A stretch of 64,000 nucleotides of DNA from Cognatilysobacter tabacisoli (GTDB taxonomy: Bacteria > Pseudomonadota > Gammaproteobacteria > Xanthomonadales > Xanthomonadaceae): the NCBI RefSeq assembly GCF_003586305.1, contig NZ_QXJI01000001.1, positions 620,001 through 684,000 on the forward strand, in the 5' to 3' direction. A program made the translations under genes and the position numbers. Below, piece after piece: positions 54,526 through 64,000 of this stretch; the first letter of the stretch is position 1; each line of letters begins with the position of its first letter. Under the pieces are notes generated by a model, which saw nothing but the letters and a program-made list of their open reading frames with translations, made no database searches and had not been told where the DNA came from.

Positions 54526-55409
54526 GCGTAGGTCCCCTTCATCGTGGCGACGAACAGGTCGGCCAGGCCGGGCGTGCGGGTTTCCCCGAGCGCGGCGAGC
54601 TGGTCGCCCGGAACGCCGTCGAACAGCATCACGGTCTTGCCGAACGGCAGCTGGCGTTCGTCGATCGGCTTCAGCGCGCGGGCGGCGTCGGCACGGTCGA
54701 CGCTGACCAGCACCTCGGTGTAGCGGTCGCCGAGCGACTCCATGTCGGTGTCCAGCACCATATTGCCGTCGCGGATGAACATCACGTCGGTCAGGATGTG
54801 CTCGATCTCCTCGACCTGGTGGGTCGTGACGACGATCGTCTTCTGCTCGTCGAAGTAGTCCTCCAGCAGGCGCTGGTAGAACTGCTTGCGGTACAGGATG
54901 TCGAGGCCGAGCGTGGGCTCGTCGAGCACCAGCAGCTTGGCGTCGATCGCCATCACCAGCGCCAGGTGCAGCTGCACGATCATGCCCTTGGACATTTCAC
55001 GCACCCGCATGCCCGGCTTGAGCTGGGTGTTAGCGATGAAGCGCTCGCAGCGGGCGCGGTCGAAGCGCGGGTGGACGCCGGCAACGAAGTCGATCGCCTC
55101 GCGGACCCGGATCCAGCGCGGCAGCACCGCCACGTCGGCGATGAAGCACACGTCGCGCATCAGCTCGTCGCGCTGGGTGCGCGGGTCGAGGCCGAGGACC
55201 TTGAGCTCGCCCTCGAACGGGATCAGGCCGAGCATCGCCTTCAGCGCGGTGGTCTTGCCGGCGCCGTTCGGCCCGATCAGGCCGATGATCCGGCCGGCGG
55301 GAATCTCGAACGCGGTGTCGTCCAGCGCGACCTTGTTCTTGTACGCCTTGCGCAGGTGGCGGGCGGACACCACCGGGGCGGTGGCGACCATGTCGTGGGC
55401 GGCGTTCAT
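54522..55409 (-). CDS. ABC transporter ATP-binding protein of the GntR/YtrA operon
   Basis: A 295-residue ATPase: Walker A GPNGAGKTT, Walker B LLVLDEPTLGLD, H-loop VVTTHQVEE. The signature reads MSKGM instead of LSGGQ, the variant commonly seen in YtrB-like ATPases paired with ABC-2 permeases. A C-terminal regulatory part of about 80 residues follows. ATG 55409 overlaps the GntR stop by 4 nt. It energises the permease at 53464. Confidence 0.92.
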   Translation of the reverse strand: MNAAHDMVATAPVVSARHLRKAYKNKVALDDTAFEIPAGRIIGLIGPNGAGKTTALKAMLGLIPFEGELKVLGLDPRTQRDELMRDVCFIADVAVLPRWIRVREAIDFVAGVHPRFDRARCERFIANTQLKPGMRVREMSKGMIVQLHLALVMAIDAKLLVLDEPTLGLDILYRKQFYQRLLEDYFDEQKTIVVTTHQVEEIEHILTDVMFIRDGNMVLDTDMESLGDRYTEVLVSVDRADAARALKPIDERQLPFGKTVMLFDGVPGDQLAALGETRTPGLADLFVATMKGTYA

Positions 55410-55780
55410 TGCGCACCCCCGACGGCCGGCGCCGGCGCCATCAGCTCCTGCATCGACAGGCCCAGGCGCTGGATGCGCTCGAGCACGACCGGCCATTCCT
55501 CGCGCAGGAAGCGTTCGCGTTCGTTGACCAGCAGCTTCCGTGCGGCTTCTTCGGTGACGTACATGCCAAGCCCCCTGCGTTTCTCGACAAGAGCCTCGTC
55601 CGCCAGTTCCTGGTAGGCGCGCGAGACGGTGATGGGATTGAGCTGGTACTCGGCCGCGACCTGGCGGACCGAGGGAAGCGCGTCGCCGGGCTTGAGCAGC
55701 CCGTCGAGCATCATCGCGATGACGCGCTCCTTCAGCTGACGGTAGATGGGAGCGCCATCGCTCCATTGGATAGCGGTCAT
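55406..55780 (-). CDS. GntR family transcriptional regulator, YtrA subfamily
   Basis: A 124-residue regulator: winged helix at about 8-75 (PIYRQLKERVIAMMLDGLLKPGDALPSVRQVAAEY, then NPITVSRAYQEL) and a short C-terminal helical dimerisation part, the size and layout of the YtrA subfamily, which usually controls its own ABC operon. A GGTG-N16-CACC operator lies upstream of the operon at 56175. It is the second gene of the four-gene unit, 4 nt after the small protein gene at 55785. Confidence 0.93.
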   Translation of the reverse strand: MTAIQWSDGAPIYRQLKERVIAMMLDGLLKPGDALPSVRQVAAEYQLNPITVSRAYQELADEALVEKRRGLGMYVTEEAARKLLVNERERFLREEWPVVLERIQRLGLSMQELMAPAPAVGGAQ

Positions 55781-55784
55781 GGGA

Positions 55785-56147
55785 TCAACCCCGCGGTGCG
55801 AAAGAGAAATAAGGCATGACGAGCGCCTGGCGGTGGTGGCGTTTGGCCTTGCGGGCCTTGCGCCGGGGCTCCGGATCCATGGAGGAGGTGGCGGCCTCGC
55901 CGCCGCGGATCGCCGAGGCGATGGCGGCGGTGGTGGCCAGTTCGGCGGTCAGCGCGGCCGCCTGGGCGAGCGCGTCGACGCGGTCGGAGGACAGCACGAC
56001 CGCCGTGGCGGCCGGCTGGGCGGCATGCGCCGCCAGCCCGGCCTCTGGCGCCGGGAAGGCGATGGGCTGGGCCAGCACCAAGCCGACGGCCAGCAGGGCC
56101 GCGGACGCGATCAGCGCGGTGAACGTGTTTTCGAGCTTGCGGATCAT
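55785..56147 (-). CDS. Small exported or membrane-anchored protein, first gene of the GntR/ABC operon
   Basis: A 120-residue protein I do not recognise. An N-terminal hydrophobic segment (residues 9-27, TALIASAALLAVGLVLAQP) is a signal peptide or membrane anchor; an Ala-rich helical part (VDALAQAAALTAELATTAAIASAI) and a basic segment (RRKARKAKRHHR) follow. It is kept because codon usage is normal, it starts 28 nt downstream of the operator-controlled promoter with a purine-rich leader, and it ends 4 nt before the GntR gene. It may be an accessory or envelope sensor protein; no function can be assigned. Confidence 0.6.
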   Translation of the reverse strand: MIRKLENTFTALIASAALLAVGLVLAQPIAFPAPEAGLAAHAAQPAATAVVLSSDRVDALAQAAALTAELATTAAIASAIRGGEAATSSMDPEPRRKARKAKRHHRQALVMPYFSFAPRG

Positions 56148-56174
56148 GGTGGGGGCCTGCTCGGTTGGTTGACC

Positions 56175-56198
56175 GGTGTTGTAGGCAACTATAACACC
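56175..56198 (-). promoter_or_regulatory. YtrA-type operator GGTG-N16-CACC overlapping the operon promoter
   Basis: A 24-bp dyad: GGTGTT (56175-56180) mirrored by AACACC (56193-56198), with the inner arms also largely complementary. It covers the minus-strand -10 (TATAGT, 56188-56193) of the promoter whose -35 is TTGACC (56210-56215), spacer 16. Binding here would block RNA polymerase, so the operon is probably autorepressed. Confidence 0.75.
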
Positions 56199-56215
56199 AA
56201 ATTGGCCCCGGTCAA
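56188..56215 (-). promoter_or_regulatory. Sigma-70 promoter of the GntR/ABC operon
   Basis: Minus strand: -35 TTGACC (56210-56215), 16-nt spacer, -10 TATAGT (56188-56193). This is among the best sigma-70 promoters in the window. Transcription should start near 56181, 34 nt before the ATG at 56147. Confidence 0.7.
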
Positions 56216-56281
56216 GCATCGCCAACCCAACTGAAGTCATACTCGGCGCAGGACCCGTCCCAGCCTTTCCCGGAGTGCCCG

Positions 56282-56848
56282 ATGCGCCGTTCCACCGTGT
56301 TTTCCGCCGCCCTGGCGGCCCTGTTCATCGCCGGCGCCGCCGTCGCCGCGACCGGCCTGCTCGACCACAGCTTCCGCCCGCTGGCCGGCAAGCAGACCGT
56401 CAACCTGCGCCAGTCCTACGGCGGCGACGTGCTGCTGGTGGTCAACACCGCCAGCAAGTGCGGCTTCACCCCGCAGTTCGAGGCGCTCGAAGGCCTGCAC
56501 GCGAAGTACAAGCCCAAGGGCTTTGCCGTGCTGGGCTTCCCGTCGGGCGATTTCCGCGAGCAGGAATTCACCGACGAGAAGGAGATTGCCGAGTTCTGCA
56601 CGCTGACCTACGGCGTGAAGTTCCCGATGTTCCAGAAGGTGCACGTCATCGGCGAGCAAGCCACGCCGCTGTACAAGCAGTTGGCCGCAGCCTCCGGCCA
56701 AGCACCGAAGTGGAACTTCCACAAGTACCTGATCGGTCGCGACGGCAAGCTGGTGGCGACCTGGGGCAGCCGCACCAAGCCCGACGACGCCGAGATCGTC
56801 GCGGCGATCGAGAAGGCGCTCAAGGCGCCGCGCCCGGCCCGGCGCTGA
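56282..56848 (+). CDS. Exported glutathione peroxidase-like thiol peroxidase
   Basis: A 188-residue protein with a signal peptide (FSAALAALFIAGAAVAA), so periplasmic. The peroxidatic Cys60 is in VVNTASKCGFTPQ; Trp144 and Asn145 of the catalytic tetrad are in KWNFHKYL. The usual catalytic Gln in the GFPCNQF motif is replaced: here the block reads GFPSGDF, with Asp90 at the Gln position. It should reduce hydroperoxides, probably with thioredoxin-like donors rather than glutathione. Divergent from the GntR operon. Confidence 0.88.
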   Translation: MRRSTVFSAALAALFIAGAAVAATGLLDHSFRPLAGKQTVNLRQSYGGDVLLVVNTASKCGFTPQFEALEGLHAKYKPKGFAVLGFPSGDFREQEFTDEKEIAEFCTLTYGVKFPMFQKVHVIGEQATPLYKQLAAASGQAPKWNFHKYLIGRDGKLVATWGSRTKPDDAEIVAAIEKALKAPRPARR

Positions 56849-56976
56849 ACCCTGTCGTCGTGCACGTTGCCGGCGGCGCGTCGCGTCGCCGACAATGTCG
56901 CGCCGTTGCTTCGGCCGCGGATCTACCCGCGAACACGTCCGGCGTCGCCGGGCCTCCACCACGGAGCAGTTTCCCG

Positions 56977-57912
56977 ATGAATTCCCTCGTGCGCGGCGCC
57001 GCCGCGCTCCTCACCTCGGCCGCCGCGCTGATCAGCGCGCCCGCCATCGCCCAGGACAAGACCGTGCTGACCACCGACCGCGAAAAGGCCTCCTACATGG
57101 TCGGCATGGATGTCGGCGCGTCGATCGCCCCGGTCGGTCCGGACCTCGACATCGCATCGTTCGAGCGCGCGGTGCGCAATGCGTTCGACGGCGGCAAGCC
57201 GCTGCTCGATGAGGCCCAGAGCAAGGCCACCGCGCAGGCGCTGATGGCGCGCATCCAGCAGCGCGCCGGGCAGGGCGCCGCCGGCGCCGCGCCCGAAGTG
57301 GCCAAGGACAAGGTCGGCCTGCTGGTCGGCACCGACGTCGGCCGCTCGCTCGCGCCGATCAAGGGCGAGCTCGAGCTGCCGGTGCTGGTGCAGGCGATCC
57401 GCACCGTGGTCGCGCAGGGCAAGCCGCTGCTGACCGAGGCCGAGCTCGGCCCGATCCGCGAGGCGTTCTCGAAGAAGGTCCAGGCGCAGATGGAAGCCAA
57501 GGCCTCGGCCGCCGGCGAAGCCAACCGCGTCGCGGGCGCCGAGTTCCTGGCCAAGAACAAGACGGTCAAGGGCGTGTTCACGACGCCGTCGGGCCTGCAG
57601 TACATGGTGCTGCGCCAGGGCGCGGGCCTGCGGCCGAAGGCCACCGACCGCGTGCGCGTGAACTACCACGGCACGCTGCCGGACGGCACGGTGTTCGACA
57701 GCTCGGTCGACCGCGGCCAGCCGATCGACTTCGCGCTAAACCAGGTGATCGCCGGCTGGACCGAGGGCGTCTCGATGATGCCGGTCGGCGCCAAGTACCG
57801 GTTCTGGATCCCCGGCGACCTCGCCTATGGCGCGCGCGGCACCCCCGGCGGTCCGATCGGCCCGAACCAGATGCTGATCTTCGACGTCGAACTGCTCGAC
57901 ATCGTCCAGTAA
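56977..57912 (+). CDS. FKBP-type peptidyl-prolyl isomerase with duplicated N-terminal domain
   Basis: A 311-residue exported protein (signal peptide to AIA, residue 25). Residues 36-95 and 110-170 are two copies of the FKBP N-terminal dimerisation unit, each with a Y/L-x-VG-x-DVG...AP...GGKPLL/QGKPLL pattern. Residues 200-311 are the FKBP PPIase domain (VRVNYHGTLPDGTVFDSS, VIAGWTEGVSMMPVGAKY, WIPGDLAYGARGTPGGPIGPN). Usual Mip/FkpA proteins have one N-terminal unit. It probably assists folding of periplasmic and outer-membrane proteins. A second FKBP gene follows 113 nt downstream. Confidence 0.92.
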   Translation: MNSLVRGAAALLTSAAALISAPAIAQDKTVLTTDREKASYMVGMDVGASIAPVGPDLDIASFERAVRNAFDGGKPLLDEAQSKATAQALMARIQQRAGQGAAGAAPEVAKDKVGLLVGTDVGRSLAPIKGELELPVLVQAIRTVVAQGKPLLTEAELGPIREAFSKKVQAQMEAKASAAGEANRVAGAEFLAKNKTVKGVFTTPSGLQYMVLRQGAGLRPKATDRVRVNYHGTLPDGTVFDSSVDRGQPIDFALNQVIAGWTEGVSMMPVGAKYRFWIPGDLAYGARGTPGGPIGPNQMLIFDVELLDIVQ

Positions 57913-58025
57913 GTGCGCCGCGCCCGGCCCGGCCGTAGCGAAACCGTTCAGCCGGTGGCGACCACAGTCACCGGCCCGGGCCGCCCCCGCCGCCCGCCCT
58001 GTCCCTATCCGGAGTCCGAATCTTG

Positions 58026-58817
<792 letters not shown>

Positions 58818-58883
58818 GCCGACCGCGCACCACGACCGGCGCGCGCGGCGCGCCGGTCCACTGACACAAGCCAGAGTCCGCCC

Positions 58884-60230
58884 ATGCGCGTCACCATTTT
58901 TGGCACCGGCTACGTCGGCCTGGTCACGGGCACCTGCCTGGCGGACGTCGGCCACGACGTGGTCTGCGTCGATATCGATGCAGCCAAGGTCGACGGCCTC
59001 AACCGCGGCGTGATCCCGATCTACGAGCCGGGCCTGGAGCCGATGGTCAAGGCCAACCACGGCGCCGGTCGACTGCACTTCACCACCGACGCGGCCGCCG
59101 CGATCGCGCACGGCGACGTGATCTTCATCGCGGTCGGTACCCCGCCGGACGAGGACGGCAGCGCCGACCTGCAGTACGTGCTGGCGGTGGCGAATACGAT
59201 TGGCCAGCACCTCGAGCGCACGGCCGTCGTCGTCAACAAGTCGACCGTCCCGGTGGGTACCGCCGACAAGGTGCGCGCGACGGTCGCCGCGGCGCTCGCC
59301 GCACGCGGCGCGCAGGTCGCGTTCGACGTGGCGTCGAATCCCGAGTTCCTGAAGGAGGGCGACGCGGTCAACGACTGCATGCGCCCGGACCGCATCGTCA
59401 TCGGCTCCGACAGCGCCGCGGCGGTCGAGAAGCTCAAGCGGCTGTACGCCCCGTTCAACCGCAACCACGAGCGAATCGTGGTGATGGACGTGCGTTCGGC
59501 CGAGCTGACCAAGTACGCGGCGAACGCGATGCTGGCGACCAAGATCAGCTTCATGAACGAGATCGCGAACATCGCCGAGCAGGTCGGCGCCGACATCGAG
59601 ATGGTCCGCCAGGGCATCGGTTCGGACCCGCGCATCGGCTGGCACTTCATCTACCCGGGCGCCGGCTACGGCGGCTCGTGCTTCCCGAAGGACGTGCAGG
59701 CGCTGGAACGCACCGCGCGCCAGCACGGCTACCGGGCCGAACTGCTCGGCGCGGTCGAGGCCGTCAACGACCGGCAGAAGTCGCACCTGTTCGAGCTGAT
59801 GGTGCGCCACTACGGCGGGATCGACGCGCTGCGCGGCAAGACCGTCGCGGTGTGGGGCCTGGCCTTCAAGCCCAACACCGACGACATGCGCGAGGCCTCG
59901 AGCCGGCGACTGCTGGCGCAGCTGTGGGACGCGGGCGCGACCGTGCGCGCCTACGACCCGGAAGCTCGCGCCGAGGCCGAGCGCATCTTCGGCGAGCGCG
60001 ACGACCTGGTGCTGTGCGATTCGGCCTACCAGGCGCTGGTCGATGCCGACGCGCTGGTCGTCGTCACCGAGTGGAAGCAGTTCCGCAGCCCGGACTTCGC
60101 CCGGCTGAAGCTGGCGCTGGCCGATGGCGCGGTGTTCGACGGGCGCAACCTCTACCACCCGGACGAAGTCGAGGCCGCCGGTCTGGCGTACTACGGCATC
60201 GGCCGTGGCCGCTCGATCGCGAAGGACTGA
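58884..60230 (+). CDS. ugd: UDP-glucose 6-dehydrogenase
   Basis: A 448-residue NAD-dependent enzyme: N-terminal [20 protein letters not shown] (NAD binding), [24 protein letters not shown], and the active-site [10 protein letters not shown] with the catalytic cysteine; the C-terminal UDP-binding domain shows [18 protein letters not shown]. It oxidises UDP-glucose to UDP-glucuronate for polysaccharide or lipid A modification. It is followed after 3 nt by slyX, so they share a transcript. No polysaccharide cluster is nearby. Confidence 0.96.
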   Translation: MRVTIFGTGYVGLVTGTCLADVGHDVVCVDIDAAKVDGLNRGVIPIYEPGLEPMVKANHGAGRLHFTTDAAAAIAHGDVIFIAVGTPPDEDGSADLQYVLAVANTIGQHLERTAVVVNKSTVPVGTADKVRATVAAALAARGAQVAFDVASNPEFLKEGDAVNDCMRPDRIVIGSDSAAAVEKLKRLYAPFNRNHERIVVMDVRSAELTKYAANAMLATKISFMNEIANIAEQVGADIEMVRQGIGSDPRIGWHFIYPGAGYGGSCFPKDVQALERTARQHGYRAELLGAVEAVNDRQKSHLFELMVRHYGGIDALRGKTVAVWGLAFKPNTDDMREASSRRLLAQLWDAGATVRAYDPEARAEAERIFGERDDLVLCDSAYQALVDADALVVVTEWKQFRSPDFARLKLALADGAVFDGRNLYHPDEVEAAGLAYYGIGRGRSIAKD

Positions 60231-60233
60231 GCG

Positions 60234-60467
60234 ATGTCCGGCACCGACCTCGAAGCCCGCCTCATCGAGCTGGAAATGCGCTTGGCGTTCCAGGAGCAGA
60301 CGCTGCAGGAGCTCAGCGATGCGCTCGCCGCTGCCCGCAACGAAGAAGCCGGCAACGCGCTGCTGCTGCACCGTGCACTGGAAGACCTCCGGCAGCTGCG
60401 CCTGACGATGGCCGCCGGCCCCGTGTCCGCGGATCCGTCGCAGGAACCGCCACCCCCGCATTATTGA
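60234..60467 (+). CDS. slyX: SlyX family protein
   Basis: A 77-residue protein whose first 55 residues are a coiled coil (LIELEMRLAFQEQTLQELSDAL), followed by a Pro-rich tail ending PPPPHY, the usual SlyX terminus. Function unknown; the family is widespread in proteobacteria. The start ATG is 3 nt after ugd. Confidence 0.9.
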   Translation: MSGTDLEARLIELEMRLAFQEQTLQELSDALAAARNEEAGNALLLHRALEDLRQLRLTMAAGPVSADPSQEPPPPHY

Positions 60468-60474
60468 TGGCCCC

Positions 60475-61164
60475 ATGACCAACAGCCTCCGCGACCAACT
60501 CCTCTGCCTGGGCTTCGCGCCCCCGGCCAAGCCCGAGCGTCCCGCTCCATCGAAGCCGGGCAACGCACCGCGGCCCGAACGGCGCGACGGCCGACCGGGC
60601 GGCAACGCGGCGCGTCCGGGCCAGGGACCGCGCCAGAAGCCGCACGCGGGCAAGCCCGGTGCCGCGCCGTCCACCGGCCGGCCGGCGCAGGGTCGACCGG
60701 GCAATCGCCCGGCCCACGGCGGCAAGCCGCGTTCGCAGGAGGACATCGACCTCGCCAAGGCCTACGCGATCCGCGCCCAGCGCGAAAAGGACGAGCGCAT
60801 TGCGGCCGAGGCGGCCCGCCAGGAAGAAGCGCGCCTGCGCCGCGAGGCCCGCGCCAAGCTGGCCGAAGCAGTGAAGGACAAGGGCCTCAACGTCGCCGAT
60901 GCCGACATCGCGCGCCATTTCGAGTACGGCGGCAAGATCAAGCGGATCTACGTCACGGCGGACCAGCTCAAGGCCCTCAACGCGGGCGAACTAGGCGTGC
61001 TGCAGATGGACGGCCGCTACCTGCTGGTCGACGCGGCGATGCTCGCGCAGGCCGAGGCGATCTTCCCGCCGGCCGTGGCCCTGAAGGTCGATCCGAACGC
61101 GAGCGCCGAAGACGATCCGTACGCCGACCCGCAGTACCAGGTGCCGGACGACCTGGTCTGGTAG
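60475..61164 (+). CDS. DUF2058 (YaiL-type) nucleoprotein/polynucleotide-associated protein
   Basis: A 229-residue protein. It starts MTNSLRDQLLCLGF, the DUF2058 opening, then has a basic Pro/Gly/Arg-rich stretch (about 15-80) with RPG and PGG repeats, a charged helix (AKAYAIRAQREKDERIAAEAARQEE in outline), and the conserved core FEYGGKIKRIYVTADQLKALNAGELGV. YaiL-like proteins co-purify with nucleic acid, but their role is unclear. The basic stretch could bind RNA. It follows slyX after 7 nt. Confidence 0.88.
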   Translation: MTNSLRDQLLCLGFAPPAKPERPAPSKPGNAPRPERRDGRPGGNAARPGQGPRQKPHAGKPGAAPSTGRPAQGRPGNRPAHGGKPRSQEDIDLAKAYAIRAQREKDERIAAEAARQEEARLRREARAKLAEAVKDKGLNVADADIARHFEYGGKIKRIYVTADQLKALNAGELGVLQMDGRYLLVDAAMLAQAEAIFPPAVALKVDPNASAEDDPYADPQYQVPDDLVW

Positions 61165-61194
61165 CAGGCGTCACGTGCGAGGGCGACAACGCAA

Positions 61195-61227
61195 GAAGGC
61201 CGGGCATGTCGCCCGGCCTTCGCGTTT
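61195..61227. terminator. Bidirectional terminator between the DUF2058 gene and metH
   Basis: An 11-bp perfect stem (61195-61205 with 61211-61221; loop ATGTC) followed by GCGTTT, between convergent genes ending at 61164 and 61255. Confidence 0.75.
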
Positions 61228-61254
61228 GATGCGCCCGAGCATGCGCGCGTCGGG

Positions 61255-63938
<2,684 letters not shown>

Positions 63939-63942
<4 letters not shown>

Positions 63943-64000
63943 GCTGCGGCCTCCAGCGCGGGCCGCTCGCGCGGCGGCAGCCCGGCCACCGCCGCGGCGA
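63939..64000 (-). CDS. C-terminal end of homocysteine S-methyltransferase (MetH small subunit), cut by window edge
   Basis: Nineteen codons ending [17 protein letters not shown] and TGA. This matches the junction of E. coli MetH, where AVEGLAPRKLPEI ends the homocysteine domain just before RLSGLEPL, with which the downstream protein begins. The stop TGA (63941-63939) overlaps the metH ATG. Identity is inferred from this short stretch and from the missing domain downstream. Confidence 0.6.

Noticed and set aside
54522-55409. ABC ATPase signature MSKGM in place of LSGGQ as evidence of a dead enzyme
   Set aside because: SKGM-type signatures are usual in YtrB-like ATPases; Walker A, Walker B and the H-loop are intact.

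Overview
The window is a continuous stretch of very GC-rich bacterial chromosome. I see no rRNA, tRNA, CRISPR array, insertion sequence, integrase or phage gene. Gene content and order (scpA-scpB-rluB; smc-zipA-ligA-epmA; mtnA-gyrA; sucA-sucB-lpdA; purB next to roxA; a YtrA-type GntR/ABC operon), TonB-dependent transport paired with LacI regulators, a two-gene methionine synthase and the natural Gln83 in GyrA all point to a gammaproteobacterium of the Xanthomonadaceae (Lysobacter/Luteimonas/Xanthomonas group). The genus cannot be fixed from this window.

Layout. 1-7.5 kb: a partial DUF3293 gene, an aminotransferase/omega-amidase pair that fits the end of methionine salvage, then the leftward scpA-scpB-rluB group, and YciI and BolA family genes. 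7.6-23.5 kb: a catabolic locus with a LacI regulator, a TonB-dependent receptor, a GH144-type lipoprotein, a complete sugar ABC importer, a 1059-residue exported protein of unassigned family with a predicted six-hairpin catalytic domain, a cytoplasmic GH1 beta-glucosidase, and a second LacI regulator. Three near-identical operator-like sites lie at its three promoter regions. The most economical reading is uptake and breakdown of a beta-glucan, possibly beta-1,2-linked. 23.7-36.5 kb: smc, zipA, ligA, epmA, a DUF3011 protein, mtnA (apparently leaderless) and gyrA. 36.6-41 kb: a peroxiredoxin, an Hsp20 gene with a good sigma-32 promoter, a CbpA-like co-chaperone, a PilH-type response regulator, a quinone oxidoreductase and a LOG-family protein.

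41-47 kb: the 2-oxoglutarate dehydrogenase complex in order sucA-sucB-lpdA on the minus strand, with a cluster of three hairpins after lpdA. 47-52.6 kb: leftward purB, a VOC protein, ribosomal oxygenase roxA and a GNAT gene, the last three joined by 4-nt overlaps, with a class II fumarase gene divergent from purB. 52.6-56.2 kb: a DUF2884-type lipoprotein and an autoregulated small protein/GntR/ABC-ATPase/permease operon with a GGTG-N16-CACC operator across its -10 box. 56.3-61.2 kb: an exported glutathione peroxidase-like protein, two FKBP-type peptidyl-prolyl isomerases (one with a duplicated N-terminal domain), ugd, slyX and a DUF2058 gene. 61.2-64 kb: the large subunit of a split cobalamin-dependent methionine synthase and the last codons of its small subunit.

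Functional links: Smc and ScpAB (condensin) lie on either side of the glucan locus; aminotransferase, omega-amidase, MtnA and MetH all serve methionine and SAM recycling; SucABLpd and FumC serve the TCA cycle; the Hsp20, CbpA-like and FKBP proteins serve protein folding.
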